Positions 7,625 through 15,978 of a stretch of 41,249 bases of DNA are shown here, piece after piece (position 1 is the first letter of the stretch; each line of letters starts with the position of its first letter). The notes below the pieces were generated by a model. It ran no database searches, was not told the origin of the DNA, and saw nothing but the letters and a program-made list of their open reading frames with translations. Position numbers and translations under genes: made by a program. Source of the DNA: Herpetosiphonaceae bacterium (GTDB taxonomy: Bacteria > Chloroflexota > Chloroflexia > Chloroflexales > Herpetosiphonaceae). The stretch lies in NCBI GenBank assembly GCA_013538855.1, contig JABXJS010000181.1:1-41249 (forward strand), read 5' to 3'.

Positions 7625-8407
7625 ATGCAGATTGGACGATGGGCCTGGTACCTATACCTATTTTTATGGTTTTGGAGCGTGCCGCTGCTGGTGTTTGATC
7701 TGGTGCCGCCAAACACCGAGTGGATGGGCACACTGATCCTGGTGCTCAGCGGCGGGCTAGCAGGCTGGTGGCTGTATCAGCGCTTCCGCAGCGCTGGCCT
7801 ATTGGCAGCAGTGCTGATCGTACTGCTATCGTGGCTGGCAGAGCACATTGGTGTGACCACGGGCTGGCCCTTCGGCAGCTACAGCTACACCGCAGTGCTT
7901 CAGCCGAAGCTGCTAGGGACTGTGCCGCTGGCCATCCCCATGGCCTGGCTGCTGGTGGTGCCAGGCGCGCTAGAGGTGGCGCGACTCATGCTCGGGCCGC
8001 AGCGGCCGTGGCTGCAGGTGCTGCTGGCGGCCACGCTCGCACTGCTGCTCGACGTGACCATCGAGCCGGTGGCCACAACCATCCAGGGCTATTGGATCTG
8101 GCATGAGCCTGGCCCGCTGGTGGATGTGCCCACGGCCAACTTTATCGCCTGGTGGAGCCTTGCGCTGCTGCTCGCTGCCAGCACCAGGCTGGTGCTGGAT
8201 GCCTCGCGCTGGCGCGGACGCTTCAGCGGCGGCATGACGATCCCCGCCTGGATCTACCTGCTCACGCTGGGGCTATTCACGCTGGTTAATCTGAGCCATG
8301 GGCAGCTGGTGGCTGGCGCTGTCGGCAGCGTGACGCTGGCAGGCTGTGCTGGACGCTTGCAGCGGCGAACAAGCGCATGGCCGCTGCGCTTCGAGGCGCT
8401 GTGCTAG
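7625..8407 (+). CDS. CruF-like carotenoid biosynthesis membrane protein
   Basis: 260 residues, nearly all membrane-embedded (about seven helices). The family fingerprint is the stretch EHIGVTTGWPFGSYSYTAVL followed by GTVPLAIPMAWLLVVPGALE, and a later IWHEPGPLVDVPTANFIAWW. This matches the DUF422 family that includes CruF (carotenoid 1',2'-hydratase) and archaeal bisanhydrobacterioruberin hydratases, which hydrate psi end groups of linear or monocyclic carotenoids. Acidic and His residues within helices (WLAEHIG, DVTIEP) are probable catalytic residues. The ribosome binding site AGGAGG lies 6 nt before ATG. No other carotenoid genes are adjacent. Its stop overlaps the convergent histidine kinase by 4 nt. 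Confidence 0.8.
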   Translation: MQIGRWAWYLYLFLWFWSVPLLVFDLVPPNTEWMGTLILVLSGGLAGWWLYQRFRSAGLLAAVLIVLLSWLAEHIGVTTGWPFGSYSYTAVLQPKLLGTVPLAIPMAWLLVVPGALEVARLMLGPQRPWLQVLLAATLALLLDVTIEPVATTIQGYWIWHEPGPLVDVPTANFIAWWSLALLLAASTRLVLDASRWRGRFSGGMTIPAWIYLLTLGLFTLVNLSHGQLVAGAVGSVTLAGCAGRLQRRTSAWPLRFEALC

Positions 8408-9984
8408 CGCAGATCGGGCAGGCGTGGCAGCGTGATCGAGAAGGTGCTGCCAACCTGCGGCGTGCTCTTGACCGCGATGCTGCCGTGATGGCGATCGACG
8501 ATCTCGCGCACCAGATACAGGCCGATGCCAAGGCCGCGAATTTGATGCAGATGTGGGGTCTCGGCGCGCACAAAGCGCTCGAAAATTTTCGACTGTAGCT
8601 CTGGCTCGATGCCGATGCCCTCATCGCTGATATGCAGCTGCACATGCTGCTCGTCTTGCGTGACCGTGACGCAGATCAGGCCGCCGTCGGGGCTATACTT
8701 CACCGCATTGCGCAGCAGATTGTAGATCGCTAGCTCAAGCATCAGTGGATCAACCTCGACCCACACAGCAGCGAAGGGGCAGTCGATCTCAAAGGCATGG
8801 TTGGTGGAGAGATCTTCGATATCGTGGGCAACCTCGTGGACGAGCGGCACCAGATCGATGCGCTGCGGGTGCAGCACAAACTGACCGGTCTCTAGCCGCG
8901 AGAAATCCAGCAGCGAGGAGATCATGCGCTGGAGGCGGCGCAGCTGGGCAAAAAGCATCTGGAGACGCTGATAGTCGCGCTCCTGAAGCTGCTCGTCGCG
9001 GTCGAGGCGGCGCTGAATTAGCTGCATATAGCCGAGGATCGACGTAAGCGGCGACTTAATCTCGTGCGCGGCGACAGAGATAAACTCCTCGCGGTGGCGG
9101 ATCGCCGTCTGGGCCTCGTTGTAGAGCTGGCGATTGCGCAGCGAGAGCGCCAGGCGCTGCGCGATATCCTCAGCGAGCTGCTGATCCAGCGCCGAGAAGC
9201 TGCGGCGAGAGGGAGCCTGCAGCAGGTGCAGCACACCAAGCGCCCGATCGTATGCGACCAGCGGCACTGCCAGCACCGCGTGCAGGTCAATCTGATCGAG
9301 CAAGCGCCGCTGGTAATCATCGGGAACGAGGGATGGATCTTGCGCCTTAATCGGCGCATTTAAGCGCATGGTTTGGCGCTGCGCAAGCACAGCACGGGTT
9401 GGATTGAAGGATGTGCTGGGCGAGCGGTAGGCAAACAGCTCGTAGATCCAAGAACGCTGCACCGGCAGCGCGGCGCGCACCAGCGTCTGCTGGATCTCGT
9501 CGTGGTGATCGACAAGCTCGATCACGCAGACATCGGCGAGATAGGGCACCACGAGGTCGGCAAACTGATCGAGCATTTCGGCGCTGAGGGTAGAGTTAAG
9601 CACGCTGCTGACATTGGCGATCAGCTCAAGGTGTTGCTGCGACTGCTTGAAGTCGGTGATATCGCGCGAGATCACCAGCACCGACGCGACCTCGGCCTGC
9701 TCGCTGCCCAGCTCAGGCACAAAGTGGGACAGAAACCAGCGGCGACGGTTGCCGATGGTGATCTCGTACTCGTGCTGCTGTGCTTCGCCGGTGGTAAATG
9801 CACGCTGAAGGTAGCTGTCCCACTGCTGACACAAATAGGCTGGCAGATCTAAGTCACGGTAGTTTTTGCCCAACATCTTCGCAGGCGTCCAGCCAATAAT
9901 GTGCTCGATTGAGGGGCTAACATACGTATAGCAGTAGTGTGGGTCAAGTCTGACAATGATGTCAACATTGGACTGATCGATCAT
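8404..9984 (-). CDS. PAS-GAF sensor histidine kinase (soluble)
   Basis: 526 residues. Domains in order: PAS (about 3-113, ending ISRDITDFKQS), GAF (about 134-284, with HAVLAVPLVAYDRALGVLHL), HisKA with phospho-acceptor His307 in FISVAAHEIKSPLTS, and HATPase (about 400-524) with N box NLLRNAVKYSP, G1 DEGIGI, F box FERFVR and G2 GLGIGLYLV. No transmembrane segment, so it senses an internal cue such as redox, a small ligand or light through PAS/GAF; no chromophore Cys is evident in the GAF part. No response regulator is adjacent, making it an orphan kinase. AAGGAG lies 9 nt before ATG. The end overlaps the convergent CruF gene. Confidence 0.93.
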   Translation of the reverse strand: MIDQSNVDIIVRLDPHYCYTYVSPSIEHIIGWTPAKMLGKNYRDLDLPAYLCQQWDSYLQRAFTTGEAQQHEYEITIGNRRRWFLSHFVPELGSEQAEVASVLVISRDITDFKQSQQHLELIANVSSVLNSTLSAEMLDQFADLVVPYLADVCVIELVDHHDEIQQTLVRAALPVQRSWIYELFAYRSPSTSFNPTRAVLAQRQTMRLNAPIKAQDPSLVPDDYQRRLLDQIDLHAVLAVPLVAYDRALGVLHLLQAPSRRSFSALDQQLAEDIAQRLALSLRNRQLYNEAQTAIRHREEFISVAAHEIKSPLTSILGYMQLIQRRLDRDEQLQERDYQRLQMLFAQLRRLQRMISSLLDFSRLETGQFVLHPQRIDLVPLVHEVAHDIEDLSTNHAFEIDCPFAAVWVEVDPLMLELAIYNLLRNAVKYSPDGGLICVTVTQDEQHVQLHISDEGIGIEPELQSKIFERFVRAETPHLHQIRGLGIGLYLVREIVDRHHGSIAVKSTPQVGSTFSITLPRLPDLR

Positions 9985-10229
9985 CGCAAGCTGCTCCTTC
10001 TTCCTGCGGCCAAAGCGCAGCCGCAGTCATCAATACCTATGGTGAGGTCAAATTCGATCTGGACGCGCAAGCAGCCGCGCCAGGCCGCAATATGCTGGAA
10101 CAGTGCAAGATCATCAAGTGTTTGTCAGGAACGTGGGTGTATGTACTCTAATGAAGATTTGTACTCAGTGGTTCAAACACCGTCGGACTAAGAATATAGG
10201 TCATCATACCATCTTCCGTAGGTGCGAGC
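9985..10229. other. Non-coding stretch between kinase start and terminator
   Basis: About 245 nt that must hold the promoter of the minus-strand kinase. A 7-bp hairpin (CTGCGGC / GCCGCAG) lies close to the kinase start at about 10006-10028. I see no credible gene, tRNA or repeat in it. Confidence 0.4.
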
Positions 10230-10280
10230 AAAACGGGATCGGCGCATCAACGTTCTCTGTTGATGCGCCGATCCCGTTTT
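10230..10280. terminator. 22-bp perfect-stem bidirectional-looking terminator
   Basis: Arms 10230-10251 and 10259-10280 are perfectly complementary over 22 bp with a 7-nt loop (GTTCTCT). The stem begins with AAAA and ends with TTTT, so it gives a T-run on both strands. It starts 22 nt after the stop of the minus-strand nitroreductase and most likely ends that transcript. Confidence 0.85.
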
Positions 10281-10301
10281 CCTGTACAGCGTCTTTGACG
10301 T

Positions 10302-10925
10302 TTAGTCGATAAAGCGCGCGGTATAGTCGAGGTCGTGGCGATGGCTGGGGAAGCCTGGCTCAGCGGCGACGCCAAGGGCGATCAGCGCCGGGATCGCAAC
10401 GTGCTCTGGCAAGTTCAGAATCGCCTTGACCTTGGCGGGATCGAAGCCGAGCATCAGCGACGTATCGTAGCCGAGGCTGCGGGCGGCCAGCGACAGGTAG
10501 CCAAGCGCGATGTAGCTCTGACCAGCGCCCCAGGTCTCACGCTCGGCGGCGGAGCGGGCAGCAAAGGCCTTGCGCACGCCCTCGGCGCGCTCGGGGCGCT
10601 CGGCAGCGGGAATGCCTGGGTGCAGGGTATCCTCAACATGCTCAAGGGTGTGGGCCATATCGCTATAGAGCACAATCACGACCGGCGCAGAGCCAACCTG
10701 GCCCTGGCCATAGGCGGCCTCTTTGAGCTGCTCCTTGACATCGGGGTTGCGCACAACCACAAAGCGCCAAGGCTGTAGATTCCAGGCCGAGGGCGCACGG
10801 CCAGTCAGCTCAAGAATTTGCTCGAGGTCCGCCTGGGGCACTGGCTGATCAGTATAGCTGCGCACCGAGCGGCGCGTATTGATAGCATCAACAACGTTCA
10901 AAACATCGACAGACGACTGAGTCAT
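10302..10925 (-). CDS. Nitroreductase family FMN-dependent oxidoreductase
   Basis: 207 residues of the NfsA/FRP-like fold. FMN-binding signatures are TRRSVRSYTDQPV at the N terminus (Arg pair contacting FMN phosphate) and APSAWNLQPWRFVVV (residues about 44-58). The region AARSLGYDTSLMLGFDPAKV and C-terminal LGVAAEPGFPSHRHDLD are also typical. Such enzymes reduce quinones, nitro compounds or enones with NAD(P)H as cytoplasmic dimers; the substrate cannot be predicted. It is monocistronic between a strong terminator and a long upstream gap. ATG is preceded by AGGAACGATCCC, a modest ribosome binding site. Confidence 0.92.
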   Translation of the reverse strand: MTQSSVDVLNVVDAINTRRSVRSYTDQPVPQADLEQILELTGRAPSAWNLQPWRFVVVRNPDVKEQLKEAAYGQGQVGSAPVVIVLYSDMAHTLEHVEDTLHPGIPAAERPERAEGVRKAFAARSAAERETWGAGQSYIALGYLSLAARSLGYDTSLMLGFDPAKVKAILNLPEHVAIPALIALGVAAEPGFPSHRHDLDYTARFID

Positions 10926-11261
10926 GGGATCGTTCCTCTTCTACAACGGTTGTGCAACGCAACCGTGCAAGCTTTATTCCACTGCCGAGTATAGGCGGCC
11001 GCGTCCTTAGCGGCGTCCTTGGCTACGTCTCGCGCCCAATCGAACGTATTTTTTGGAGCCAAGCGCTAAGGCATGCATCCCCCCAACGCGTAAAAAAATC
11101 ACCCTAGGCGCGCAGCATGGCTTCGGCTATAATGGTCGCTTAATATTCCCATTCCACTCCAGCCATAGCTGCATTGCCGCCTAGAGCGCTCACCCAAGCC
11201 CCTGTTGGTGCTGAGCGAAAATATATGGCCTTCTCCTTAGACTTCGATGAGGAGGAATCCG
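10926..11261. promoter_or_regulatory. Divergent intergenic region with perfect -10 for the PPC-domain gene
   Basis: This 336-nt gap separates two divergent genes. On the plus strand a perfect TATAAT lies at 11128-11133, about 130 nt before the start codon, without a recognisable -35 at 17 nt. The intervening leader is long and ends in GAGGAGG. Nothing else is identified. Confidence 0.35.
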
Positions 11262-13565
11262 ATGGCGTTTCATCGGTTCAGGTCCATCATGCTCGTGTTG
11301 GTTGGTCTTATGCTCGTCTCGTTCGGTATCACCTCGGCGCAGCGTGGCGCACTCGCATCTTCTCAGCAGACTGATCCAGCACTGGCGCTGGCAGCGCAGC
11401 CAAGCATCGCGCAGCATCCAGTCAACACTGGCATGCGCGCACCAACTTGGCAAGACCTCGCCAGCGAGATTGAGCCAAACAACCTGCCGCTCTCGGCCAC
11501 GCTGATGCCTGTCAGCGGTGTAATCGAGGGCAACATCTATCAGGCCGGCGATGTTGACTACTTCAGCTTTAGCGCCAACGCCGGTGATCGCGTATACGTG
11601 GCCACCAACAGCGCCGCATCGCCCGCCAGCAGCGACACCGTGCTGCAGCTGCTGGCCGCCGATGGCACGACGGTGCTGGAGAGCGACGACAACGACGGCA
11701 CGTTTGGGTCCAACGCCTCAAGCATCGCCGGCACGACGGTGCTAACATCTGGCCTGCACTACCTGCGGGTCAGCGGATTTGGCACAGCCCAAATTCGGCC
11801 CTATCGGCTCTATCTGCAGGTGCAGAGCGGCAGTCCAACGGCCGAGATCGAGCCAAATGACATGACACTGCCACAGCCACTGCCGCCGAGCGGCTGGATC
11901 ACCGGCAGCATCAGCCCCATCACGGATACGGATGCCTTTGCACTGAGCCTCAATGCTGGCGACACCGTCTTCTTGAGCCTTGATGCCGACCCGGAGCGCA
12001 ACGCCCAAACATGGAATCCGCGCTTGGGCCTGGGCCTCTTCAACAACTTCATCTTGCTGGCGAATGACACCGCAACAGTATCGCCTAACTCCGAGGCGTT
12101 CTTCATCACGGTCAAACATTCAGGCACATACTCGGTCTACATCGACACCACATCGAGCACAGGCGCAAACTTCACCTACCATCTGAGCGCCAAGGTCATC
12201 CCAGCAGCGAGCACGGCAAACTGCACCACCTACAGCAGCACAAACGTGCCGCTGGCGCTGGGGCCAGGAACGGGCGTCACTCGCTCGACGATCAGCATCC
12301 CTGAGAGCATGCAGATCGCCAAACTAGCGGTCTCATTGAACCTGACGCATACAAATATGCCTGATCTCGACGTGACGCTCACCGCGCCAGCAGGGGTCAC
12401 ATCGAACACGGTTGTGCTCTTCACCGATATCGGCGCATCGACGCAGACAACCATGAATGTGACCCTGACCGATCAGGCGGCGCTTCCGATTAGCAATTTC
12501 TCGGTGGTTACAGGCCAGCAGAGCCAGCCAGAGGCCAACTATCGCCTCAACTGGTTCAACGGCCAGGACACGAGCGGCACCTGGACGCTGAGCCTCTACG
12601 ATGACACCGCCAACACCGGCAGCGGCAACCTGCTCGGCTGGAGCATCACGGCCTGCGCCGCGCCGCCGCTTGAGTGCCCGGCTGGCAGCAGCCTCACCAC
12701 GCTCTACAGCAGCGACTTCGAGGCCGATAACGGCGGCTTCACCCACTCCGGCACGCTCGACGAGTGGGAGTGGGGCGCGCCAACCCACAGCGTCATTCCC
12801 AGCGCCTACAGCGGTAGCAGCGCCTGGGCCACCGATCTGGACAATACCTATGAAAGCAGCAGCAACCAAGAGCTGCTCTCGCCAGCCATCGACCTAAGCG
12901 GCGTGAGCGGCCCGATCTACGCCAGCTGGGCGCAGAAGTACCAGATTGAGTCGGCCTCGTTTGACCATGCTACGGTCGATGTGCAGAGCGCTGGCGGCGG
13001 CAACCTGACCAACCTGTGGACCTGGTACGGTCAAACGATGAACGACTCGAGCGTTGGCTCCGGCGTGGGCACGATTCAACAGAGCGCTGGCTGGGGCTTG
13101 CACTCCGCCGACATCAGCAGCTACGCTGGCCAGTCGATTCAGCTGCGCTTCCATCTTGATAGCGACTCAAGTATAAACCTCAGCGGACTGGCCATCGACG
13201 ATGTGGCTGTGCAAGCCTGCACCGTTGACCCAACACCAACACCGACTGAAACGCCCATGCCCACCGAGACACCAACCGCCACTGCTACGCCGACAACGAC
13301 CGCCGTGCCGACCGATACACCGACGGTTGTGCCCACCGACACGCCAACTGCCACGGTGATCTCGACGTTCACGCCAACGCCGACCAACGGCCCGACCGCG
13401 ACCGCAACACCGACGCCAACCAGCGGCCCGACCGCAACGGCAACACCGACGCCAACCAACGGCCCGACCGCGACGCCGACCAGCACGCCAGCGGCGAGCA
13501 CGCCGACGCCGACGACACAGCCAAGTACACAGTTCACCCTCTATCTACCGGTAGTGCTCAAGTAG
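11262..13565 (+). CDS. Secreted PPC / P-domain protein with Thr-Pro stalk and YLP C terminus
   Basis: 767 residues from ATG 11262, preceded 6 nt upstream by GAGGAGG; an ATG 15 nt earlier sits on that Shine-Dalgarno and is rejected. A signal peptide ([19 protein letters not shown]) is followed by two pre-peptidase C-terminal domains, each opening with EIEPN (from about residues 68 and 198), then a proprotein-convertase P domain (about 315-465; features [34 protein letters not shown]). A galactose-binding/MAM-like domain (about 470-650) follows, then a roughly 100-residue Thr/Pro stalk and the ending [10 protein letters not shown]. No protease domain is present, so it consists only of accessory binding domains and is probably a surface adhesin-like or scaffold protein. 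Confidence 0.83.
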   Translation: MAFHRFRSIMLVLVGLMLVSFGITSAQRGALASSQQTDPALALAAQPSIAQHPVNTGMRAPTWQDLASEIEPNNLPLSATLMPVSGVIEGNIYQAGDVDYFSFSANAGDRVYVATNSAASPASSDTVLQLLAADGTTVLESDDNDGTFGSNASSIAGTTVLTSGLHYLRVSGFGTAQIRPYRLYLQVQSGSPTAEIEPNDMTLPQPLPPSGWITGSISPITDTDAFALSLNAGDTVFLSLDADPERNAQTWNPRLGLGLFNNFILLANDTATVSPNSEAFFITVKHSGTYSVYIDTTSSTGANFTYHLSAKVIPAASTANCTTYSSTNVPLALGPGTGVTRSTISIPESMQIAKLAVSLNLTHTNMPDLDVTLTAPAGVTSNTVVLFTDIGASTQTTMNVTLTDQAALPISNFSVVTGQQSQPEANYRLNWFNGQDTSGTWTLSLYDDTANTGSGNLLGWSITACAAPPLECPAGSSLTTLYSSDFEADNGGFTHSGTLDEWEWGAPTHSVIPSAYSGSSAWATDLDNTYESSSNQELLSPAIDLSGVSGPIYASWAQKYQIESASFDHATVDVQSAGGGNLTNLWTWYGQTMNDSSVGSGVGTIQQSAGWGLHSADISSYAGQSIQLRFHLDSDSSINLSGLAIDDVAVQACTVDPTPTPTETPMPTETPTATATPTTTAVPTDTPTVVPTDTPTATVISTFTPTPTNGPTATATPTPTSGPTATATPTPTNGPTATPTSTPAASTPTPTTQPSTQFTLYLPVVLK
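13386..13481 (+). repeat. 36-nt in-frame tandem repeat in the Thr-Pro stalk
   Basis: About 2.7 copies of a 36-nt unit encode [24 protein letters not shown] and NGPTATPT (unit starts at 13386, 13422 and 13458). It lies in the extended Thr/Pro linker before the YLPVVLK ending. Such low-complexity stalks usually space a domain from the cell surface and can vary in copy number between strains. Confidence 0.85.
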
Positions 13566-13575
13566 CCCAAGCAGC

Positions 13576-13613
13576 CAGGCGGCCCCGGAGTCATCCAGGG
13601 CCGCCTGACTCCG
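13576..13613. terminator. Interlocked hairpins after the PPC-domain gene
   Basis: CAGGCGGCCC (13576-13585) pairs with GGGCCGCCTG (13598-13607). CGGAGTCA (13586-13593) pairs with TGACTCCG (13606-13613). The two stems interleave, so they are alternatives or a pseudoknot-like fold. The first, followed by GTTTAG, is the likely terminator of the upstream gene. Confidence 0.6.
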
Positions 13614-13764
13614 TTTAGCTGGCCGATTAAGCGCCAACCTTGGTCAAGGTTAACCCGCACGAGCGGGCTTGTACAAAGCCGCCCGCAGGGCAGCGCCGTG
13701 CCGCAGATAGCGCGCGCTCAACCAACAACGATTCTTTTTCCAAAACACGGGCCTGGAGCAGCGG

Positions 13765-14331
13765 CTAGGCGTCGGTGATTTTGCGCACCGTATCGCCAGC
13801 GCGGATGCTGCCAGACTGCACCACCTTGGCGTTGATGCCACGCAGGTGCAGCTGCTTGCCTGCTGGGGAGTTGACAAACTTCACCGCATCGACGCCGAAG
13901 CGCGCGGAGAACTTCTTGCAGCCGTTGTGGGGCACAGGCGTGATCTCGATGATTGCGCTGCCGATGGCGAGGCGGGTGCCTGGCGGCAGATTCGCGTCGC
14001 TGAGGTCCATGTCGATGAAGAGCTGATCGCCGGCCAGCTGCCAGCGCTCGCGCTCCTGGGCGATGAGGGCGATCGAGCGTGCGTTCATGATATTGAGCTG
14101 CATCTCCGGATGGGCTGAGCCATCGTCGGTGCGCGAGCTGCCGCGCGTGAGCCAGTTGTCGCCGACGAGGCCAGACTGCACATCGAGCTGACCTTCGAGC
14201 AGCACCTCGCGCTGGCCAACCGCTGGTCGGCGCACGATCATCTCCAGCACACCGCTAGCCTGCGGCGACTGGCGGATCACGGCCAGGCCCGCCTCCAGCG
14301 TGGACATGTCCACATACAGCGTATCGGTCAT
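13765..14331 (-). CDS. MOSC domain protein
   Basis: 188 residues from ATG 14331, with AGGAGG 7 nt upstream; an in-frame GTG 6 nt earlier overlaps the binding site. The MOSC fold is suggested by VRRPAVGQREVLLEGQLDV, by the Cys-containing HNGCKKFSARFGVDAVKFVN (about residues 135-155) and by the closing strand GINAKVVQSGSIRAGDTV. MOSC domains bind a sulfurated molybdenum cofactor or carry sulfur on a Cys; here the single prominent Cys in HNGCKKF is the candidate. Stand-alone MOSC proteins in bacteria often act on N-hydroxylated or detoxification substrates, but none can be named. No molybdenum cofactor genes are nearby. Confidence 0.8.
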   Translation of the reverse strand: MTDTLYVDMSTLEAGLAVIRQSPQASGVLEMIVRRPAVGQREVLLEGQLDVQSGLVGDNWLTRGSSRTDDGSAHPEMQLNIMNARSIALIAQERERWQLAGDQLFIDMDLSDANLPPGTRLAIGSAIIEITPVPHNGCKKFSARFGVDAVKFVNSPAGKQLHLRGINAKVVQSGSIRAGDTVRKITDA

Positions 14332-14539
14332 CGGCACACCTCCTAGTGATCAGGATAATTAACAGTGGTCAAATTATAGTTGCCAGAGCACGCTCAGCAC
14401 AGCGTCCAAAGCCTGAGATGTGGCTGAGAAACACCTGCACACTCGGTCACAAGCAGTATTGACAGAGACGAATATATGTTCTACTCTAGACGCGCAGCAA
14501 TGCACAAGCACATGGCTGTTTAGTGGAGGACACACACCT

Positions 14540-14953
14540 ATGCAAACGCAGTTTTCCCACATCCAATTCAACGTCAAGGCGGAGAATGTTGGCTTCTACA
14601 GCGAGCTATTTAGCTTCTTGGGCTGGCAAACCCTGCATGCCGGGGATGGGATGCTGGGCGTCGGCGACAAAAATGGCGGCAGCCTTTGGTTCGTCAACCA
14701 TCCGGGCATCAAAGAAGTCAGCAACGACTATGACGGGCCAGGCGTGAACCACGTCGCCATCGGCACCGCCGCCCAGGCCGACATCGACGCCGCCGCCACG
14801 TTTATGCGCGAGCACGATGTAGAACTGCTTTTTGACACCCCGCGCCACCGCCCCGAGTTCTCCGGCGGCGAGGGCACCACCTACTACCAGATTATGTTTG
14901 AGTCGCCCGACGGCATCCTCTTCGAGATCGTCTACATGGGCGCAAAATCGTAG
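14540..14953 (+). CDS. VOC (glyoxalase/dioxygenase fold) protein
   Basis: 137 residues from ATG 14540, with GGAGGA 9 nt upstream; a longer in-frame start has no ribosome binding site. Two beta-alpha-beta-beta-beta halves are visible: HIQFNVKAENVGFYSELFSF and, later, GVNHVAIGTAAQADIDAAATFM, ending YQIMFESPDGILFEIVYMG. Potential metal ligands are His7 in SHIQF, His in VNHVAIG and Glu in LFEIVY, the usual positions for VOC metal centres. Function is open: glyoxalase, fosfomycin/bleomycin-type resistance and dioxygenase are all possible. Monocistronic, with a strong terminator behind it. Confidence 0.85.
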   Translation: MQTQFSHIQFNVKAENVGFYSELFSFLGWQTLHAGDGMLGVGDKNGGSLWFVNHPGIKEVSNDYDGPGVNHVAIGTAAQADIDAAATFMREHDVELLFDTPRHRPEFSGGEGTTYYQIMFESPDGILFEIVYMGAKS

Positions 14954-14975
14954 CCTAAACAGCGGCACTCCCTGA

Positions 14976-15016
14976 GTGAATCGGCAGAATCCCACCGGTG
15001 GAGTCTGCCGATTCAC
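14976..15016 (+). terminator. Terminator hairpin after the VOC gene
   Basis: A 13-bp perfect stem (GTGAATCGGCAGA / TCTGCCGATTCAC) encloses a loop that contains its own palindrome, CCACCGGTGG. It begins 22 nt after the VOC stop codon. Confidence 0.75.
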
Positions 15017-15038
15017 GTTAGCGGCGCAAGAAGTTGCT

Positions 15039-15195
15039 ATGCAGATAGAGACTGACCAGCAGACGATCACATTCATCGTGCTTGAAGCGGCTCAGCTTTG
15101 CCTTTGAGTACGATCCCAGCCAGCTGCCACAGCTTGTGCGCGCTGTGGCAACGCTTCAGCAGCAAACAGGCGCTGCGCAAGCTAAGGAGCTGTGA
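15039..15195 (+). pseudogene. Possible frameshifted remnant of a small gene
   Basis: ATG 15039 opens MQIETDQQTITFIVLEAAQ and stops soon after. The next frame over continues without a start as SFAFEYDPSQLPQLVRAVAT and ends with AAQAKEL and a TGA at 15193-15195. A single frameshift near 15095-15105 would join them into a protein of about 52 residues. The ribosome binding site is weak and I do not recognise the family, so this could also be chance. Confidence 0.25.
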
Positions 15196-15213
15196 AGATA
15201 CGGACGGCGGCAG

Positions 15214-15804
15214 TTAGCGCAGAGGTGGGGCGGAAACAATACAGGCGACGACCGCAAACAGCTCAGCGGCCAGCGCATCGACGCTGCGGCTGGCGCTGTG
15301 CGGCTCCCACTCCAGGCAGGCCCCGAATATCGCCCAGCTCATCATCTTGGCCGTCAGATCGACACTGGCAGGCAGGTGCAAGCCCGCCGCTTGCTGGGCG
15401 TGCAGCCAGGCCAGCAGCAGCTGATATAGCTGTGTTTGCACCTGGACCTCCACCAGTGGCCGTGATTGGCGATCTGTTGGCGGGCAGGTTGTATTGAGCT
15501 GCTGAAAAAAGACGCACACAGAGCGGATTAGCCCGCGCAGGTAGGCGCTATCGAGTGCGGCGGATGCAGGCAGATGATCGGCCAGTATTTGGGTGAATAT
15601 CTTGCGCACAAGCTGGCGGTAGAGATCATACTTATCTTCATAGTGGTCATAGAATGTGACGCGATTGATGCCTGCACGAGCCACAATTTGCTGGATGGTG
15701 ATCGATTGAAATGCGTGCTGGCCCAGCAGCTCTAAGAATGAATCCTCAAGCAGCTGGCGTGTGCGCTGAACACGCGGGTCGAGCTGTACTGTTTTTGACG
15801 ACAT
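15214..15804 (-). CDS. TetR/AcrR family transcriptional regulator
   Basis: 196 residues. The N-terminal helix-turn-helix is clear: RTRQLLEDSFLELLGQHAFQ, then SITIQQIVARAGINRVTFYDHYEDKYDLY (about residues 33-61), the standard TetR layout. The C-terminal ligand-binding domain is all-helical and not assignable. It is transcribed divergently from a flavin amine oxidase gene 174 nt away, so the oxidase is the probable target and an amine or its product a possible inducer. TetR family members usually repress. Confidence 0.9.
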   Translation of the reverse strand: MSSKTVQLDPRVQRTRQLLEDSFLELLGQHAFQSITIQQIVARAGINRVTFYDHYEDKYDLYRQLVRKIFTQILADHLPASAALDSAYLRGLIRSVCVFFQQLNTTCPPTDRQSRPLVEVQVQTQLYQLLLAWLHAQQAAGLHLPASVDLTAKMMSWAIFGACLEWEPHSASRSVDALAAELFAVVACIVSAPPLR

Positions 15805-15978
15805 AGGGCCTCTTTTGTTGTAAAAACGACATATACCTGTGTTTGTCGGTTGTATTCTCCAGCTCTACTCCAGAGTATAGGCTACAACTGTTGCTATTAC
15901 AACAATTGTCGTCACTATTCTCTGGAGGCCACGTCAGCTATAATCAGCACACATTTTCCTGATGGTGCGGAGAAACCT
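15805..15978. promoter_or_regulatory. Divergent control region with TTGT/ACAA inverted repeats
   Basis: This gap between the divergent TetR and amine oxidase genes is A+T-richer than its surroundings. It holds TTGTTGTAA (15815-15823) and its inverse TTACAACAA (15897-15905), plus local palindromes CAACTGTTG and ACAATTGT near 15885-15909. These are candidate operators for the TetR protein. No single copy stands out as the binding site. Confidence 0.4.
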
